Assembly: GCF_000427095.1 (NCBI RefSeq)
Contig: NC_021487.1
Span: forward strand, 1,866,674 to 1,930,673
Direction: 5' to 3'
DNA length: 64,000 bases
Source of the DNA: Chthonomonas calidirosea T49
GTDB lineage: Bacteria > Armatimonadota > Chthonomonadetes > Chthonomonadales > Chthonomonadaceae
Positions 1-9,191 of this stretch are shown here, in pieces. Both the position numbers and the translations under genes were made by a program. The notes beneath the pieces were generated by a model. That model worked only from the letters and a program-made list of their open reading frames with translations, was not told where the DNA came from and did not search any database. Numbering within the stretch: position 1 is the stretch's first letter; each line of letters starts with the position of its first letter.

Positions 1-1
1 C

Positions 2-340
2 AGCAGTCTTGTCTTGGGTTCGGACGGGGCCATCTACGGAAACCTCGATCTGGCTCATTATGAACCTCCAACTCGCTTTTACGAAGCCATCTTCCGTATC
101 AACACCGACGGAACGCACTTCCAGATTCTGCACCTTTTCAAATCATCCTCCTCTTCCATGCCCAAGCCGTTGCAGAAGCTGTTTCCGTTTCTCCACCTCT
201 CGGGCTCAACCCACCAATATGTAGAATCCCCCATCGTTAAGCGTCTCCTTTGGGGTGGCAATAACACCCTCTACGGCATCCTAATCGATCGTGCCCATCC
301 CAACGGAGCCATCTTTCGTCTACAGGTGCCTCCCTCTTGA
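2..340 (+). CDS. C-terminal end of a GloVer (Gloeo/Verruco) tandem-repeat protein, 5' end outside window
   Basis: The reading frame is open from the left edge to a TGA at 338-340, so only the last 112 codons are seen. It carries the repeat signature of TIGR03803-type proteins: a G-S-D-G start, a short 'IYGN/LYGI' strand, then 'F-R-I-N-T-D-G-T-x-F-x-I-L-H-L-F'. The same unit occurs about 14 times in the complete protein at 36884-39925. At least two repeats are present here, the last one degenerate, and no further domain follows. Such repeats are predicted beta-propeller-like modules of secreted or surface proteins; their ligand is unknown. Family membership is well supported; the function is not known. 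Confidence 0.8.
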   Translation, partial: SSLVLGSDGAIYGNLDLAHYEPPTRFYEAIFRINTDGTHFQILHLFKSSSSSMPKPLQKLFPFLHLSGSTHQYVESPIVKRLLWGGNNTLYGILIDRAHPNGAIFRLQVPPS

Positions 341-371
341 ACTTTAGGCCTAAAAACGGCTAAAATAGAAT

Positions 372-698
372 ATGACTACTGAGGCGGGACATGGATACCA
401 GCAAGCGCAGCTAGAAGACCTCGCGAAGCGGATCTGCGGGCACATCCAAAGCGAATGGGCTGCATTCAACACGCAGGTGTTCTACCGCCTTCATACCGAT
501 AAGTACATAGATGTCACGGTTATTTCGTCTCTCTTTGAGGGGCAGATGGGGCCGGAGCGCGAAGGAGCCCTGTGGCAGCTTTTAGCGCCGTTCTCACCAC
601 AAGAGCTACTGCATTTAACGGGTTGCCTCTTATTGACTCCGTCGGAAGCACAGCGCCTTGCCATCGAGCGCCCCACATCTACAAAGGGAGAACTATAA
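372..698 (+). CDS. Hypothetical protein, 108 aa, cytoplasmic
   Basis: ATG start 31 bases after the upstream stop, with no strong ribosome-binding site visible. The product has no signal peptide or membrane segment. A pattern of hydrophobic strand (IDVTVISSLFEG), helix-forming segment and 'LLHLTGCLLLTPSEA' suggests a small alpha/beta fold. I see a loose resemblance to BolA-like patterns but not enough to name it. The gene ends 19 bases before the next start on the same strand, so the two small genes are probably co-transcribed. Codon use matches the neighbours, which supports a real gene. Confidence 0.6.
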   Translation: MTTEAGHGYQQAQLEDLAKRICGHIQSEWAAFNTQVFYRLHTDKYIDVTVISSLFEGQMGPEREGALWQLLAPFSPQELLHLTGCLLLTPSEAQRLAIERPTSTKGEL

Positions 699-717
699 AA
701 GATGAAGGAGCGTTCTA

Positions 718-1014
718 GTGAAGCTTTTTAGCGGCCGTAAACGCATCTTTTTCGGGTTTTTGGCGCTCTTAGGTTTGGCAGCGCTCGCCGGTTGCGATGC
801 TTTTCCTATTCACTACACGTCACCGGGCTACGAAAGCGACTTTGTGGAGGGAGATAACGGCACCGGTCGTCAACTCGGCGCCGGCGGCACCGGTGTAGGG
901 CGCATTAGTCAGCAGGGTGGTACCGTTGAGCAGACCGGCACGACCACTCAACGGCTTAGTAGCGGCAATGCCGGCGTGGTCTCAAGCCCAGGCCCCGGCC
1001 GCTCAGGGCGCTAA
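718..1014 (+). CDS. Small lipoprotein, 98 aa
   Basis: Starts at GTG 718, preceded by a good ribosome-binding site (GAAGGAG at about 704-710). A short basic N-terminus (KLFSGRKR) is followed by a hydrophobic stretch and a lipobox L-A-G-C near residues 23-26, so it should be lipidated on the cysteine and anchored to a membrane. The mature part is short, rich in Gly, Thr, Ser and Gln, and looks disordered. No known domain is recognised. It may be a structural or spacer lipoprotein. It is probably transcribed with the hypothetical gene at 372-698. Confidence 0.65.
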   Translation: MKLFSGRKRIFFGFLALLGLAALAGCDAFPIHYTSPGYESDFVEGDNGTGRQLGAGGTGVGRISQQGGTVEQTGTTTQRLSSGNAGVVSSPGPGRSGR

Positions 1015-1091
1015 TCATTACAACGTGGCTTTAGGCTCTATCTTTTTTAGAGCAGGCCGTAGGTAGATTGGACGCGATCCTCAAAAGAGCT

Positions 1092-1655
1092 CTACCCCTT
1101 GGCGGCCTCTAACTCGCGCTCCACTGGTCGAATAGAGGAAGCGGGAACGGTGGGTGCAAGAGGAGCCGGCTCCAAAAGCATCTCTTTGGTGTACAGGAAA
1201 TCTAGGCGATCGTAATCGGCCAATTCGAAATCTTTGCGCAAGACAATAGCCCCTGTGGGACACGCGTCCTGGCAGTAGCCGCAGAAAACACAGCGCAGCA
1301 TGTTGATCTCGTAGCGCGCCGCGTAGCGCTCTCCCGGAGAGTAGCGTGCCTCATCGGTGTTATCGGCCGCCTCAACATAGATGCAGCGAGCTGGACAAGC
1401 GCCCGCACAAAGGCTGCACCCGATACACTTCTCCAGTCCATCATCGTAGCGAGTGAGGTAGTGACGCCAGCGCGTGCGTGGGTACTGTTCGCGCCGCTCT
1501 TCAGGATACTGCACCGTTCCACTCGGTTTCAGCTTGAGCTGCTGCTCCACATAGTGACGCAGCGTAATGCCCATGCCGATGGCGATGGCTTTAGCACCTC
1601 CCACGGTGGCCCCCGCCTGGTTCTTAAGGGCATTAAGGCGCGTTAGGAATCCCAT
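1092..1655 (-). CDS. nuoI: NADH-quinone oxidoreductase subunit I (NuoI)
   Basis: This is the 23-kDa 2x[4Fe-4S] ferredoxin-like subunit of respiratory complex I, which passes electrons through clusters N6a and N6b toward NuoB. Both binding motifs are intact: [12 protein letters not shown] around residue 78 and [12 protein letters not shown] around residue 122. At 187 aa the length is normal for the family. It starts 4 bases after the nuoB stop, so the two are one transcript. The other nuo genes are not beside it; in many bacteria nuoB and nuoI lie in a full A-N operon, so the pair is split off from the rest. Confidence 0.95.
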   Translation of the reverse strand: MGFLTRLNALKNQAGATVGGAKAIAIGMGITLRHYVEQQLKLKPSGTVQYPEERREQYPRTRWRHYLTRYDDGLEKCIGCSLCAGACPARCIYVEAADNTDEARYSPGERYAARYEINMLRCVFCGYCQDACPTGAIVLRKDFELADYDRLDFLYTKEMLLEPAPLAPTVPASSIRPVERELEAAKG

Positions 1656-1659
1656 GACC

Positions 1660-2238
1660 TTACTTTCCCTCCCTAGCTGTTCCCGAAGTCTCTTTTTGCA
1701 AAGGGGTCAACTCGATCAGCTTGCCCGCCCCTTGCGCCTTGATCTTCTCTTGCAGCTTCATCACAGCGTAGATAAGGGCATCTGGAGTTGGTGGGCAGCC
1801 GGGAACGTATACATCCACCGGAATGATCTGATCCACGCCCTGAATGATCGCGTAGTTATTGTACATACCGCCCGTGCTGGCACAAGCCCCCATGCTGATG
1901 ACCCATTTGGGGTTGGGCATCTGTTCGTAGATTGAGCGCAGCACAGGCCCCATCTTTGTGGAAACCCTTCCGGCCACGATCATCACATCGGCCTGACGTG
2001 GCGAGGCGCGAAACACCTCCGATCCGAAACGACTGATGTCGAATCGGGTGGCGGCAGAGGCCATCATCTCAATGGCGCAACAAGCTAAACCGAATGTTAA
2101 TGGCCATAAACTGTTGCGTCGCGCCCAATTCACCAGCTCATCGAGCTTGGCAAGCACATAGGGCGTGCCCCCGGGCCCAAAGCTCGGAACCGGCGTGGCC
2201 GAATCGTGCAGTGCAAGCTCAACCGTCTTATAAGCCAT
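1660..2238 (-). CDS. nuoB: NADH-quinone oxidoreductase subunit B (NuoB)
   Basis: NuoB carries cluster N2, the last iron-sulfur centre before quinone in complex I. The four cluster ligands are visible: the tandem Cys pair at residues 53-54 (ACCAIEMM), Cys119 (GACAS) and Cys148 (GCPPTP). The 192 aa length is typical. The sequence reads through '[19 protein letters not shown]', a conserved core. It is the first gene of a two-gene unit with nuoI. Its promoter should lie in 2239-2362, where I cannot pick a clear site. nuoA, nuoC and nuoD are absent next to it. Confidence 0.95.
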   Translation of the reverse strand: MAYKTVELALHDSATPVPSFGPGGTPYVLAKLDELVNWARRNSLWPLTFGLACCAIEMMASAATRFDISRFGSEVFRASPRQADVMIVAGRVSTKMGPVLRSIYEQMPNPKWVISMGACASTGGMYNNYAIIQGVDQIIPVDVYVPGCPPTPDALIYAVMKLQEKIKAQGAGKLIELTPLQKETSGTAREGK

Positions 2239-2362
2239 AACTCACTCCCGTAAACCAAGTCGCTGCAACATCTGTTTGCGCTACCCTCTTTCCGATACGT
2301 TTTAGCGCTGCCCTGGGTTCTGCTCATTATACCTCTTGTACAGTTTGTACGGTGGTACGCGG

Positions 2363-4300
2363 CTATTTTGGTACGGTAGGATTGGTGCCTGGACGCGGAT
2401 TGAAGTCGGGCGGGATCTCGTTTTTGATCCCTAGCCGATAGTCGGTCGGAACGATTCCTATCTGGCGCAGACCGTAGCCACTCAGCTGTGGTAAGATGCG
2501 CACGACGTTTTCAGGTATCTCGACGTAGCTCGGTGGAAGCGCAGCGGCCTTCCCGGCCAAACGGGCTGGGTCAAACGCCGAAAGGAGGTCGGTGATATCG
2601 GGCGTTATGTCGTCAAAGGGCCCCATGTTCTGAAGTCCCTTCTGCTCCCCTATGGCACGCCCCTTCTTCTCATCCGGCAGATCGGCCAAAGGGGTAAGGC
2701 CGAACACGGCATCTACAAACTTCACCACGGAGGCGGTGTCACCTACCTCGTGGATAATAGCGTGCGTGCGGGCGAAGGGAGAGATGAAGATAAGCGGCAC
2801 GCGTGGCCCATCCGAAAGCCACTTGCCGTCTGGCCCAACAGCCCGCAGAGGAGGCGGCACATGGTCGTAATCGCCCTCCGAATCGTCCCAGGTGATGATG
2901 ATCGCACACTGTTTCCAATAAGGACTATGCGCAATATGGTTGATCGCCTCCGCCACCATCGCTTCGCTGATCTGCGCGTCAGAGTAGCCTGGGTGGTCAT
3001 CATCGCCGAGAAAACTCTTTTGAACCTTGGGGTCAGGGTCGCCCGGCTTCATACCAAAGATATTGCGGTAGCCACCTTTTACATAAAACACACCGCGATC
3101 CGGCAGCTTTCGATGGTCAATGGCTTCAAAGAAGTCCTTAAGTCCGCGCAGCGATTTCGACATCTCCGGATTATTGGCGATATAACCGAAATACTGCGGA
3201 CCGTTATGATGGGTGATATAGGACGCGTGGAGGCCTGCAGCGTCCGTGGGATCGGCATCGTTGTCGTCGGTTGGCTCCTTGTCAAAACCCTCCTCAAACC
3301 AACCCCATGGAATACGATCCCCTCCCGAGTTGGAAAGAAAACTCACATCGTCTAGCACGTCGGCAAGGTCCTTATCAGGGTCACGGTCGTGCTGAGTCAC
3401 CTCTTTGGCCTGCTTCCCCGTTAGCGACAGTGGCAAGGTGGCAAAGGTGAGATTTAGTTGTGGAGGATAACGCAGATCCTCCGGATTGTAGGGCATGCGC
3501 CCCTCCGTAGTCTTATCTTCACTCGATCCCCAGAAGGGGTTGGCATCGTTCAGCACCGGCACGCCGGGGCTATAACCCCCTTTAAAGGCTAGCTCAGGGT
3601 GCAGCATCCATTGAGTCATCCCACTTTGTGCAGCGATAATGGAAAGATTACCTGGAGTGGAAGGGCCGGTCATCTGCTGAAAAATGTGATCGAACAGCAC
3701 AAAGCGATTGGCATAACGCCAGTAGAAAGGAACCGTGTCTCCATCCACGTAGGCCATGGTAAGCTCGCCGAACTGTACCGCTTTCAGCGATGGATTGCCC
3801 TCTCGCGAAATGCGTCTCTCTTCCGTAAGCGCGAAGCGATCCATCTGCGGCTTTCCATCCACAATGTGCATCTTGGTGACGATGCCATCGTGCGAATGAT
3901 CCACATCGTCCGTATCGGCGGCAAACTCGGCCGGTCCAATACGAAACGGATGAATGGTGCGCGTTAGCCCATCTACGCCGATCAGGGGCTGGTAAAACCC
4001 GGGCGTCTCCGCCGCCGGATGAGAGAATAACCCCTCGGCCCCCGGAAATGTCCCGAAATAGTGATCGAAAGAGCGGTTCTCCTGATAGAGAATAAAGACA
4101 TAGCGGATCTTCTTGCGGACAAGCTGCAGCAACTCTTCTCGCGAAAGAACCGGCTCCTTATTCTCCGGCACCGTATAACGAGCGATCGCAGGGTCGGGTT
4201 TCACATCCGCTAGAGGGTTTTGCTGTGGAAGGCAAAAAGCGAGCCCCAGCGCCATCATACTTACCCCCGCCAGGACAGACCCCAATGTCCTTCGTAACAT
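2363..4300 (-). CDS. Secreted phosphoesterase family protein (phospholipase C / acid phosphatase-like)
   Basis: A 645-aa protein with an N-terminal signal peptide (basic start, hydrophobic residues 8-24). Residues 66-84 contain the phosphoesterase family (PF04185) motif F-I-x-x-x-Q-E-N-R-S-F-D-H-Y-F-G-T-F-P-G, where Glu74 and Asn75 are expected metal or catalytic ligands. Later segments 'GPSTPGNLSIIAAQSG', 'IIITWDDSEGDYDH' and 'GPRVPLIFISPFAR' are typical of the family. It likely hydrolyses phosphate esters outside the cytoplasm, perhaps phospholipids, but the substrate cannot be read from sequence. It is a single-gene unit; the next gene downstream on this strand ends before 2238. Confidence 0.85.
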   Translation of the reverse strand: MLRRTLGSVLAGVSMMALGLAFCLPQQNPLADVKPDPAIARYTVPENKEPVLSREELLQLVRKKIRYVFILYQENRSFDHYFGTFPGAEGLFSHPAAETPGFYQPLIGVDGLTRTIHPFRIGPAEFAADTDDVDHSHDGIVTKMHIVDGKPQMDRFALTEERRISREGNPSLKAVQFGELTMAYVDGDTVPFYWRYANRFVLFDHIFQQMTGPSTPGNLSIIAAQSGMTQWMLHPELAFKGGYSPGVPVLNDANPFWGSSEDKTTEGRMPYNPEDLRYPPQLNLTFATLPLSLTGKQAKEVTQHDRDPDKDLADVLDDVSFLSNSGGDRIPWGWFEEGFDKEPTDDNDADPTDAAGLHASYITHHNGPQYFGYIANNPEMSKSLRGLKDFFEAIDHRKLPDRGVFYVKGGYRNIFGMKPGDPDPKVQKSFLGDDDHPGYSDAQISEAMVAEAINHIAHSPYWKQCAIIITWDDSEGDYDHVPPPLRAVGPDGKWLSDGPRVPLIFISPFARTHAIIHEVGDTASVVKFVDAVFGLTPLADLPDEKKGRAIGEQKGLQNMGPFDDITPDITDLLSAFDPARLAGKAAALPPSYVEIPENVVRILPQLSGYGLRQIGIVPTDYRLGIKNEIPPDFNPRPGTNPTVPK

Positions 4301-4373
4301 CTCGATGAACTCCTCTTACTGGGTGTTATAAAAACGATGGCATTAGTCTACTCCATTTGAGTTTAAGAGCAGA

Positions 4374-6257
4374 TTAAGAGAGCGGGTCGTGGCGCCAATT
4401 TCCAAAACAAGCTGCAAATGCAGCTAGTAGAAGCAAAGGCACTACCTGCAAAAGCAGCCGGTCCATGCTGGTGGCGATATGCCAATGGAGATCGTGCGGT
4501 GTGATCAGATAGACACCCGAGTCGAAGGTCAGTAACAACAACCCCATCAGCCCGAAGAGCCGAGCCGTTTCTCGTACATGTCCTCCACAACAAAACAGAC
4601 CCAAGCCTATCCACACCCCCAACAGTCCCCAAGCCGGATACCAAGGGCCGAAACGCAATAGGTGGAAGATCCACTCGGAAAGGATGTAGAGCAGATGGGG
4701 CAGCGTCTGGCTCGTGGCACGCTGCAGCACGCCGGGCACAAAAAGATCGCTGGTAAGCTGCCACCTATGTTTCATCAGTGCCCAAGGCAGGTAAGCTAAC
4801 AGCAGAAAACTGAGCCATAGCGCGAGCCCTTGACGCTTTAAACGCAGCCGACCTCGTGTGCTGTAGAGAAAGGCGAGGAGCATGGCAAGAACCGCGGCCA
4901 AACCCTCGTTTTTCGTTAAGACAAGCCCTGCCAGTAACCATCCGGTAACCCAAAGCGCGCCTCGCTCTCCCCAAAGCGTTAGTGTACCCCCTACTCCTAC
5001 CGCAATGAGATAGGCTGCGAGAGGAATATCGGCAAAGCCGGAAAGCGCCATATGACTGAAAACGGGCATAGCCAGCAGAAGCGCGCAACCAACCACAGCG
5101 GGAGTGCGCCCTACAACGCGCAAGCAGAAATCGGCAAACAAGGCGAGAATGTCCATAGTGAAGAGCAGCCCTATGCCCTGCACCCACAGCTCTGAATAGC
5201 TGCCCGCATGCGCGCATGTCCACCAGGTCTGTATGGGCACCAACAGCGGATAGTCGAGATGAGCATAAAAGAAGTGATAGCTATCGTGCAAAACGCTCAA
5301 TGAGCCGCCCTGTGTTACAAAAGCTTTTGCCTTGAGCTGCCAAATAGAATAACCGTCCCAGTCAATGCCTAGCGCTAACCCCTGCCAAACCGTCACGCAA
5401 AACGCTATTCCCAGCACGCCCCATGCGATAACGGAAAGCACACGCTCCTGTGGGAAGTGAGGAAAGGCGGTCTCTCTCTGCAATACGGTGGCCTCTTGCC
5501 GGCCCCTTAAAAAGATATGGGATCCAGCCCACGAGAGCAGCACACCAGACACCAATCCCACATAGCCCTCCCAGAGCGCGAAATGCTGTGCGATGAACGC
5601 GATCGGCGAGCAACCACAGGTCAACATCGCCGCCCCCACCAGGTGCGCTACGGCAAGCTCGCCCCACCAAGTAGCCATTATCCGCGCAGGGGAGACCGCT
5701 CGAAGGGCACACCAGCCCCCTATCACCAAAACCATCAGGCTCACAAGCCCTAAGCATGCGGCGAGAGAAGCAGAGAAAAACCCAGGAGGCCTCTGCTCAT
5801 GGCGGCGAAGATTGCCATAGCTCGAAGAAACGGAGAGTGAGGCGCGTTGCGCTCGCCCAACGAGTCTCCAACCAGGTGGAAGAGGCTGGGCTTGCGCCGC
5901 CCCATAGGTAATGAGAAAAGCGAACCGTCTGTTTGCATTTTGTGGCAGGACATCCCAAAACAGATCGAAGTTCCGCGGCAAAATCAGGTAGTGCAGGCGA
6001 TAGTCGAACCAGATGGCGTTTGGGTTGCGATGCGAGAGCAACAGTGCGATGGCCGCCGGCCGCGCCCCGAAAGCTTCTATTTGGCGCGCCGCCCACTGCG
6101 CGCTCAACTCGTCCGGATTCCTTTTCCATGCTGCTTCGAGAATAGCGGTACGTCGCCAGGCGGCTAGGGTATTGACGAGGGCCACCAGTAACGAGGCGAA
6201 GAGCAACCCCGCAAGAATCTTTTCACGGCGCGCCTGTAAGGGTCTTGTTAGATGCAA
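4374..6257 (-). CDS. Polytopic membrane protein, GT-C glycosyltransferase-like
   Basis: A 627-aa protein with roughly 11-13 hydrophobic segments, the first at residues 14-32. The start is TTG 6257, with GATGAGGA 8-15 bases upstream as ribosome-binding site; no ATG exists in the first 170 codons. A large soluble N-terminal loop is followed by 'GIDWDGYSIWQLKAKA' and 'HLDYPLLVPIQTWW', the acidic-plus-aromatic loop seen in GT-C/ArnT-like enzymes that take sugars from polyprenyl carriers. The exact donor and acceptor are unknown. A role in surface glycan or protein glycosylation is inferred from topology only. It ends 73 bases upstream of the phosphoesterase gene region on the same strand. Confidence 0.7.
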   Translation of the reverse strand: MHLTRPLQARREKILAGLLFASLLVALVNTLAAWRRTAILEAAWKRNPDELSAQWAARQIEAFGARPAAIALLLSHRNPNAIWFDYRLHYLILPRNFDLFWDVLPQNANRRFAFLITYGAAQAQPLPPGWRLVGRAQRASLSVSSSYGNLRRHEQRPPGFFSASLAACLGLVSLMVLVIGGWCALRAVSPARIMATWWGELAVAHLVGAAMLTCGCSPIAFIAQHFALWEGYVGLVSGVLLSWAGSHIFLRGRQEATVLQRETAFPHFPQERVLSVIAWGVLGIAFCVTVWQGLALGIDWDGYSIWQLKAKAFVTQGGSLSVLHDSYHFFYAHLDYPLLVPIQTWWTCAHAGSYSELWVQGIGLLFTMDILALFADFCLRVVGRTPAVVGCALLLAMPVFSHMALSGFADIPLAAYLIAVGVGGTLTLWGERGALWVTGWLLAGLVLTKNEGLAAVLAMLLAFLYSTRGRLRLKRQGLALWLSFLLLAYLPWALMKHRWQLTSDLFVPGVLQRATSQTLPHLLYILSEWIFHLLRFGPWYPAWGLLGVWIGLGLFCCGGHVRETARLFGLMGLLLLTFDSGVYLITPHDLHWHIATSMDRLLLQVVPLLLLAAFAACFGNWRHDPLS

Positions 6258-6378
6258 CTATCCGTCCTCATCCGCCTGAAGATCGAGCACCGATCGCTTC
6301 ATCGGCAGGAACTCATCGGTTCTATGATGAATTTTATTTTAACATTGAACCCTTTCAAAACCTCTAGGAGGAATAGGC

Positions 6379-9183
6379 ATGACTCATCCCAGACGATGGG
6401 AAAAGGTCTTCTGGGTGTTTGCCCCTCTTCTGCTCAGCTTTCTTTTCACCACACTACCGAGCCAAAAAGGGAACGCCCGCGTGCGTACGCGCCTAGACGA
6501 CAACTGGCGCTTCCATTTGGGCGATATACCCTCCAGCCTGCAGGGAGTACCCATTACCCAGTGGTATTGGCAGCAAGGCGAAAACGACCCAAAGGATGTG
6601 ATAACCTACTCCAACCCACAATTCGACACCTCTCAATGGAATACGGCCACACCAGGCCAAGATACGTTTCACGGCAGAGTGGGCTACAGCTGGTATCGCA
6701 CCCTCCTTCCTTCCGTCACCTATCCTCAGCCCATGCTCCATTTTGACAGCGTAGACGACAACGCAACGGTCTATCTTAATGGGAAGTTCCTGCTTCATCA
6801 TGAAGGCTGGGACGATCCTTTCAATGTTCCTCTACAGAGCGCATGGCGTCCAAATGGCCCAAACGTCCTGCTTGTGCTCGTGCAAAACACTGCGGGCGCA
6901 GGCGGCATCGGCAACACGCTCCTCATGCCTTATGTGAATCTAGATGCCGCCAGAGGCCCTGCCCTACCCTCCTACAACGATAGTCTGTGGCGGGTCGTTC
7001 ACCTCCCTCACGATTTCGTGGTTGAAGGAAACTACGATGAAAAGGCCGATGGATCCCATGGATTCTTGCCAACCAACGTGGCGTGGTACCGCAAACATTT
7101 CTATATACCTGCCTCCGCAAAAGGCAAGAGCATTTGGCTCTACTTTGAGGGCATCTACAGGGATAGCCGCTTCTGGCTCAACGGGCACTTCCTGGGACGA
7201 CATCAGAGCGGCTATATCGGGGTGCGCTATGATATCTCTCCCTTCCTACACTATGGAGCATGGAACGTGCTCGCCGTGCGCGTGGATGCGCGCCGCGCCG
7301 AAGGGTGGTGGTATGAAGGAGGGGGTATCTATCGCCATGTTTGGCTTACCATCGCCGACCCAATCCATATCACTCCTTGGGGTGTCTTCGTCACCTCCCA
7401 ACTTCCCTCCTCTCGTCAAGCCCTGCTTACGATACAAACGACGGTCACCAATGCATCGCATCAGAGCCGCGGCCCAGTGCGCCTTCTCTCCCTCATCCTC
7501 GACGCCACTGGACAGACGGTAGCGCGTTCATCCTCAACCCTTTTCGTTCCTCCAGGGCAGACGCGCCAGCTCGTTCAAAATATCTCTTTATCTAACCCAC
7601 ATCTCTGGTCGCTCGAATCGCCCTATCTCTACACAGCCATTAGTCGCATCGAGCAGGGCAATGACGTGCTCGATGAGGTGAAAACCGAGTTTGGCGTTCG
7701 CACCATCGAGTTTCGCGCCGACACCGGCTTCTACCTCAACGGCAAGCCCGTTAAGCTCCTAGGAACCTGCAACCATCAAGATTTTGCCGGCGTCGGCATC
7801 GCCATGCCCGATAACCTCTTGTGGTGGCACATCGCCAAACTGAAGGAGATGGGGTCGAACGCCTATCGTTGCTCCCATAACCCACCCTCCGAAGAGCTGC
7901 TTACCGCCTGCGACCATCTTGGAATGCTTGTGATGGATGAGAACCGTCATCTGGGAGATGTCTATTCACCCAAAACGCCCCACGGCGCCCCCTACTCGGA
8001 CCTTTCCGACTTAAAAGCCATGATTCAACGCGACCGAAATCACCCCTCTATCATCATGTGGTCTATGTGTAACGAAGAGCCGCTACAAGGCACGGAGGAG
8101 GGAGCGCGTATCTTTGCCGCCATGAAGCGGGTGGTGCTTTCGCTCGATCCAACACGCCCCGTGACCTGTGCGATGAATGGCGACTGGGGAAAAGGGATTT
8201 CGAATGTGGAAGACCTTCAAGGCGGAAACTATAATCCCGGAGGCTATGACTGGTTTCATGAGCATTTTCCCAATAAGCCCTTCTTTGCAAGTGAAGCCGG
8301 CAGCACCGTATCCGACCGCGGCATCTATGAAAACGACCCCCAAAAAGGATACGTCAGCGCGTACGACCTCAATGCGCCTCCATGGGCACAGACCGCCGAA
8401 GATACCTGGCGCCCAGTGGCCGAAAGACCTTTCGTCGCCGGATGCTTCGTATGGACGGGCTTCGACTACCGTGGCGAACCGACCCCCTATTGGTGGCCCT
8501 GTGTAAACTCGCACTTCGGCCTTATGGATATGTGCGGCTTTCCAAAAGATAACTACTATTACTACAAAGCGTGGTGGGGAGATAAACCCATCGTTCATAT
8601 CCTCCCCCACTGGAACTGGCAGGGACAGGAGGGAAAACCTATCTCGGTGTGGTGCTACAGCAATGCCGATGAAGTCGAGCTTTTCCTCAACGGCCAAAGT
8701 CTAGGCAAGAAGCCCATGCCGAAATGGGGCCATGTGGAATGGAGCGTTCCTTACCAGCCCGGCACGTTAGAGGCCAAAGCCTACAACGCCGCGGGCCAAA
8801 CAGTAGCTACCGATGTGGTTGAAACAACCGGCCCTGCAGCGGCTTTGCGACTTCGACCAAGCACAACCACACTTCCCGCCGATGGAGAGGAGGTAGCGCT
8901 TATTGAAGTGGATGTGGTGGACGCACAAGGTCGCACGGTTCCAACCGCCGATAATTTGGTGCATTTCCAAGTGAGCGGTGCAGGCACCATTGCCGGTGTT
9001 GGGAACGGCGATCCGAGCTGCCATCAGCCAAACATCGCCGACTACCGCAGCGCTTTCAACGGAAAATGTATGCTGGTGGTAAGAGCTGGTGAACATGCCG
9101 GCCTCATCCACGTGCGGGCCTCAGCCGATGGGCTTGCACCGGCTGAAGTTACCCTAACAACCACGCCCTCTTCTCTGAAATAG
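6379..9183 (+). CDS. Secreted beta-galactosidase, glycoside hydrolase family 2
   Basis: A 934-aa protein with signal peptide (residues 8-30) and an ideal ribosome-binding site (AGGAGG, 6363-6371). It has an unusual extra N-terminal jelly-roll before the GH2 sugar-binding domain (about 40-260), then the Ig-like domain, the TIM barrel (about 440-720) and two C-terminal beta domains including an Ig/invasin-like module (about 825-930). The acid/base Glu566 lies in 'MWSMCNEE' and the nucleophile Glu639 in 'FFASEAGS'. Family 2 retaining enzymes of this shape hydrolyse beta-galactosides, but beta-glucuronidase-like specificities cannot be excluded. It is followed after 8 bases by the GH95 gene, so both are made together for attack on the same glycan. 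Confidence 0.9.
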   Translation: MTHPRRWEKVFWVFAPLLLSFLFTTLPSQKGNARVRTRLDDNWRFHLGDIPSSLQGVPITQWYWQQGENDPKDVITYSNPQFDTSQWNTATPGQDTFHGRVGYSWYRTLLPSVTYPQPMLHFDSVDDNATVYLNGKFLLHHEGWDDPFNVPLQSAWRPNGPNVLLVLVQNTAGAGGIGNTLLMPYVNLDAARGPALPSYNDSLWRVVHLPHDFVVEGNYDEKADGSHGFLPTNVAWYRKHFYIPASAKGKSIWLYFEGIYRDSRFWLNGHFLGRHQSGYIGVRYDISPFLHYGAWNVLAVRVDARRAEGWWYEGGGIYRHVWLTIADPIHITPWGVFVTSQLPSSRQALLTIQTTVTNASHQSRGPVRLLSLILDATGQTVARSSSTLFVPPGQTRQLVQNISLSNPHLWSLESPYLYTAISRIEQGNDVLDEVKTEFGVRTIEFRADTGFYLNGKPVKLLGTCNHQDFAGVGIAMPDNLLWWHIAKLKEMGSNAYRCSHNPPSEELLTACDHLGMLVMDENRHLGDVYSPKTPHGAPYSDLSDLKAMIQRDRNHPSIIMWSMCNEEPLQGTEEGARIFAAMKRVVLSLDPTRPVTCAMNGDWGKGISNVEDLQGGNYNPGGYDWFHEHFPNKPFFASEAGSTVSDRGIYENDPQKGYVSAYDLNAPPWAQTAEDTWRPVAERPFVAGCFVWTGFDYRGEPTPYWWPCVNSHFGLMDMCGFPKDNYYYYKAWWGDKPIVHILPHWNWQGQEGKPISVWCYSNADEVELFLNGQSLGKKPMPKWGHVEWSVPYQPGTLEAKAYNAAGQTVATDVVETTGPAAALRLRPSTTTLPADGEEVALIEVDVVDAQGRTVPTADNLVHFQVSGAGTIAGVGNGDPSCHQPNIADYRSAFNGKCMLVVRAGEHAGLIHVRASADGLAPAEVTLTTTPSSLK

Positions 9184-9191
9184 GTTCATAG

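Noticed and set aside
1020-1060. Terminator after the lipoprotein gene at 718
   Set aside because: A 7-bp inverted repeat is present but no T-run follows on the plus strand.
2750-3355. 201-codon frame on the plus strand
   Set aside because: It lies wholly inside the phosphoesterase gene on the other strand, with no family match.
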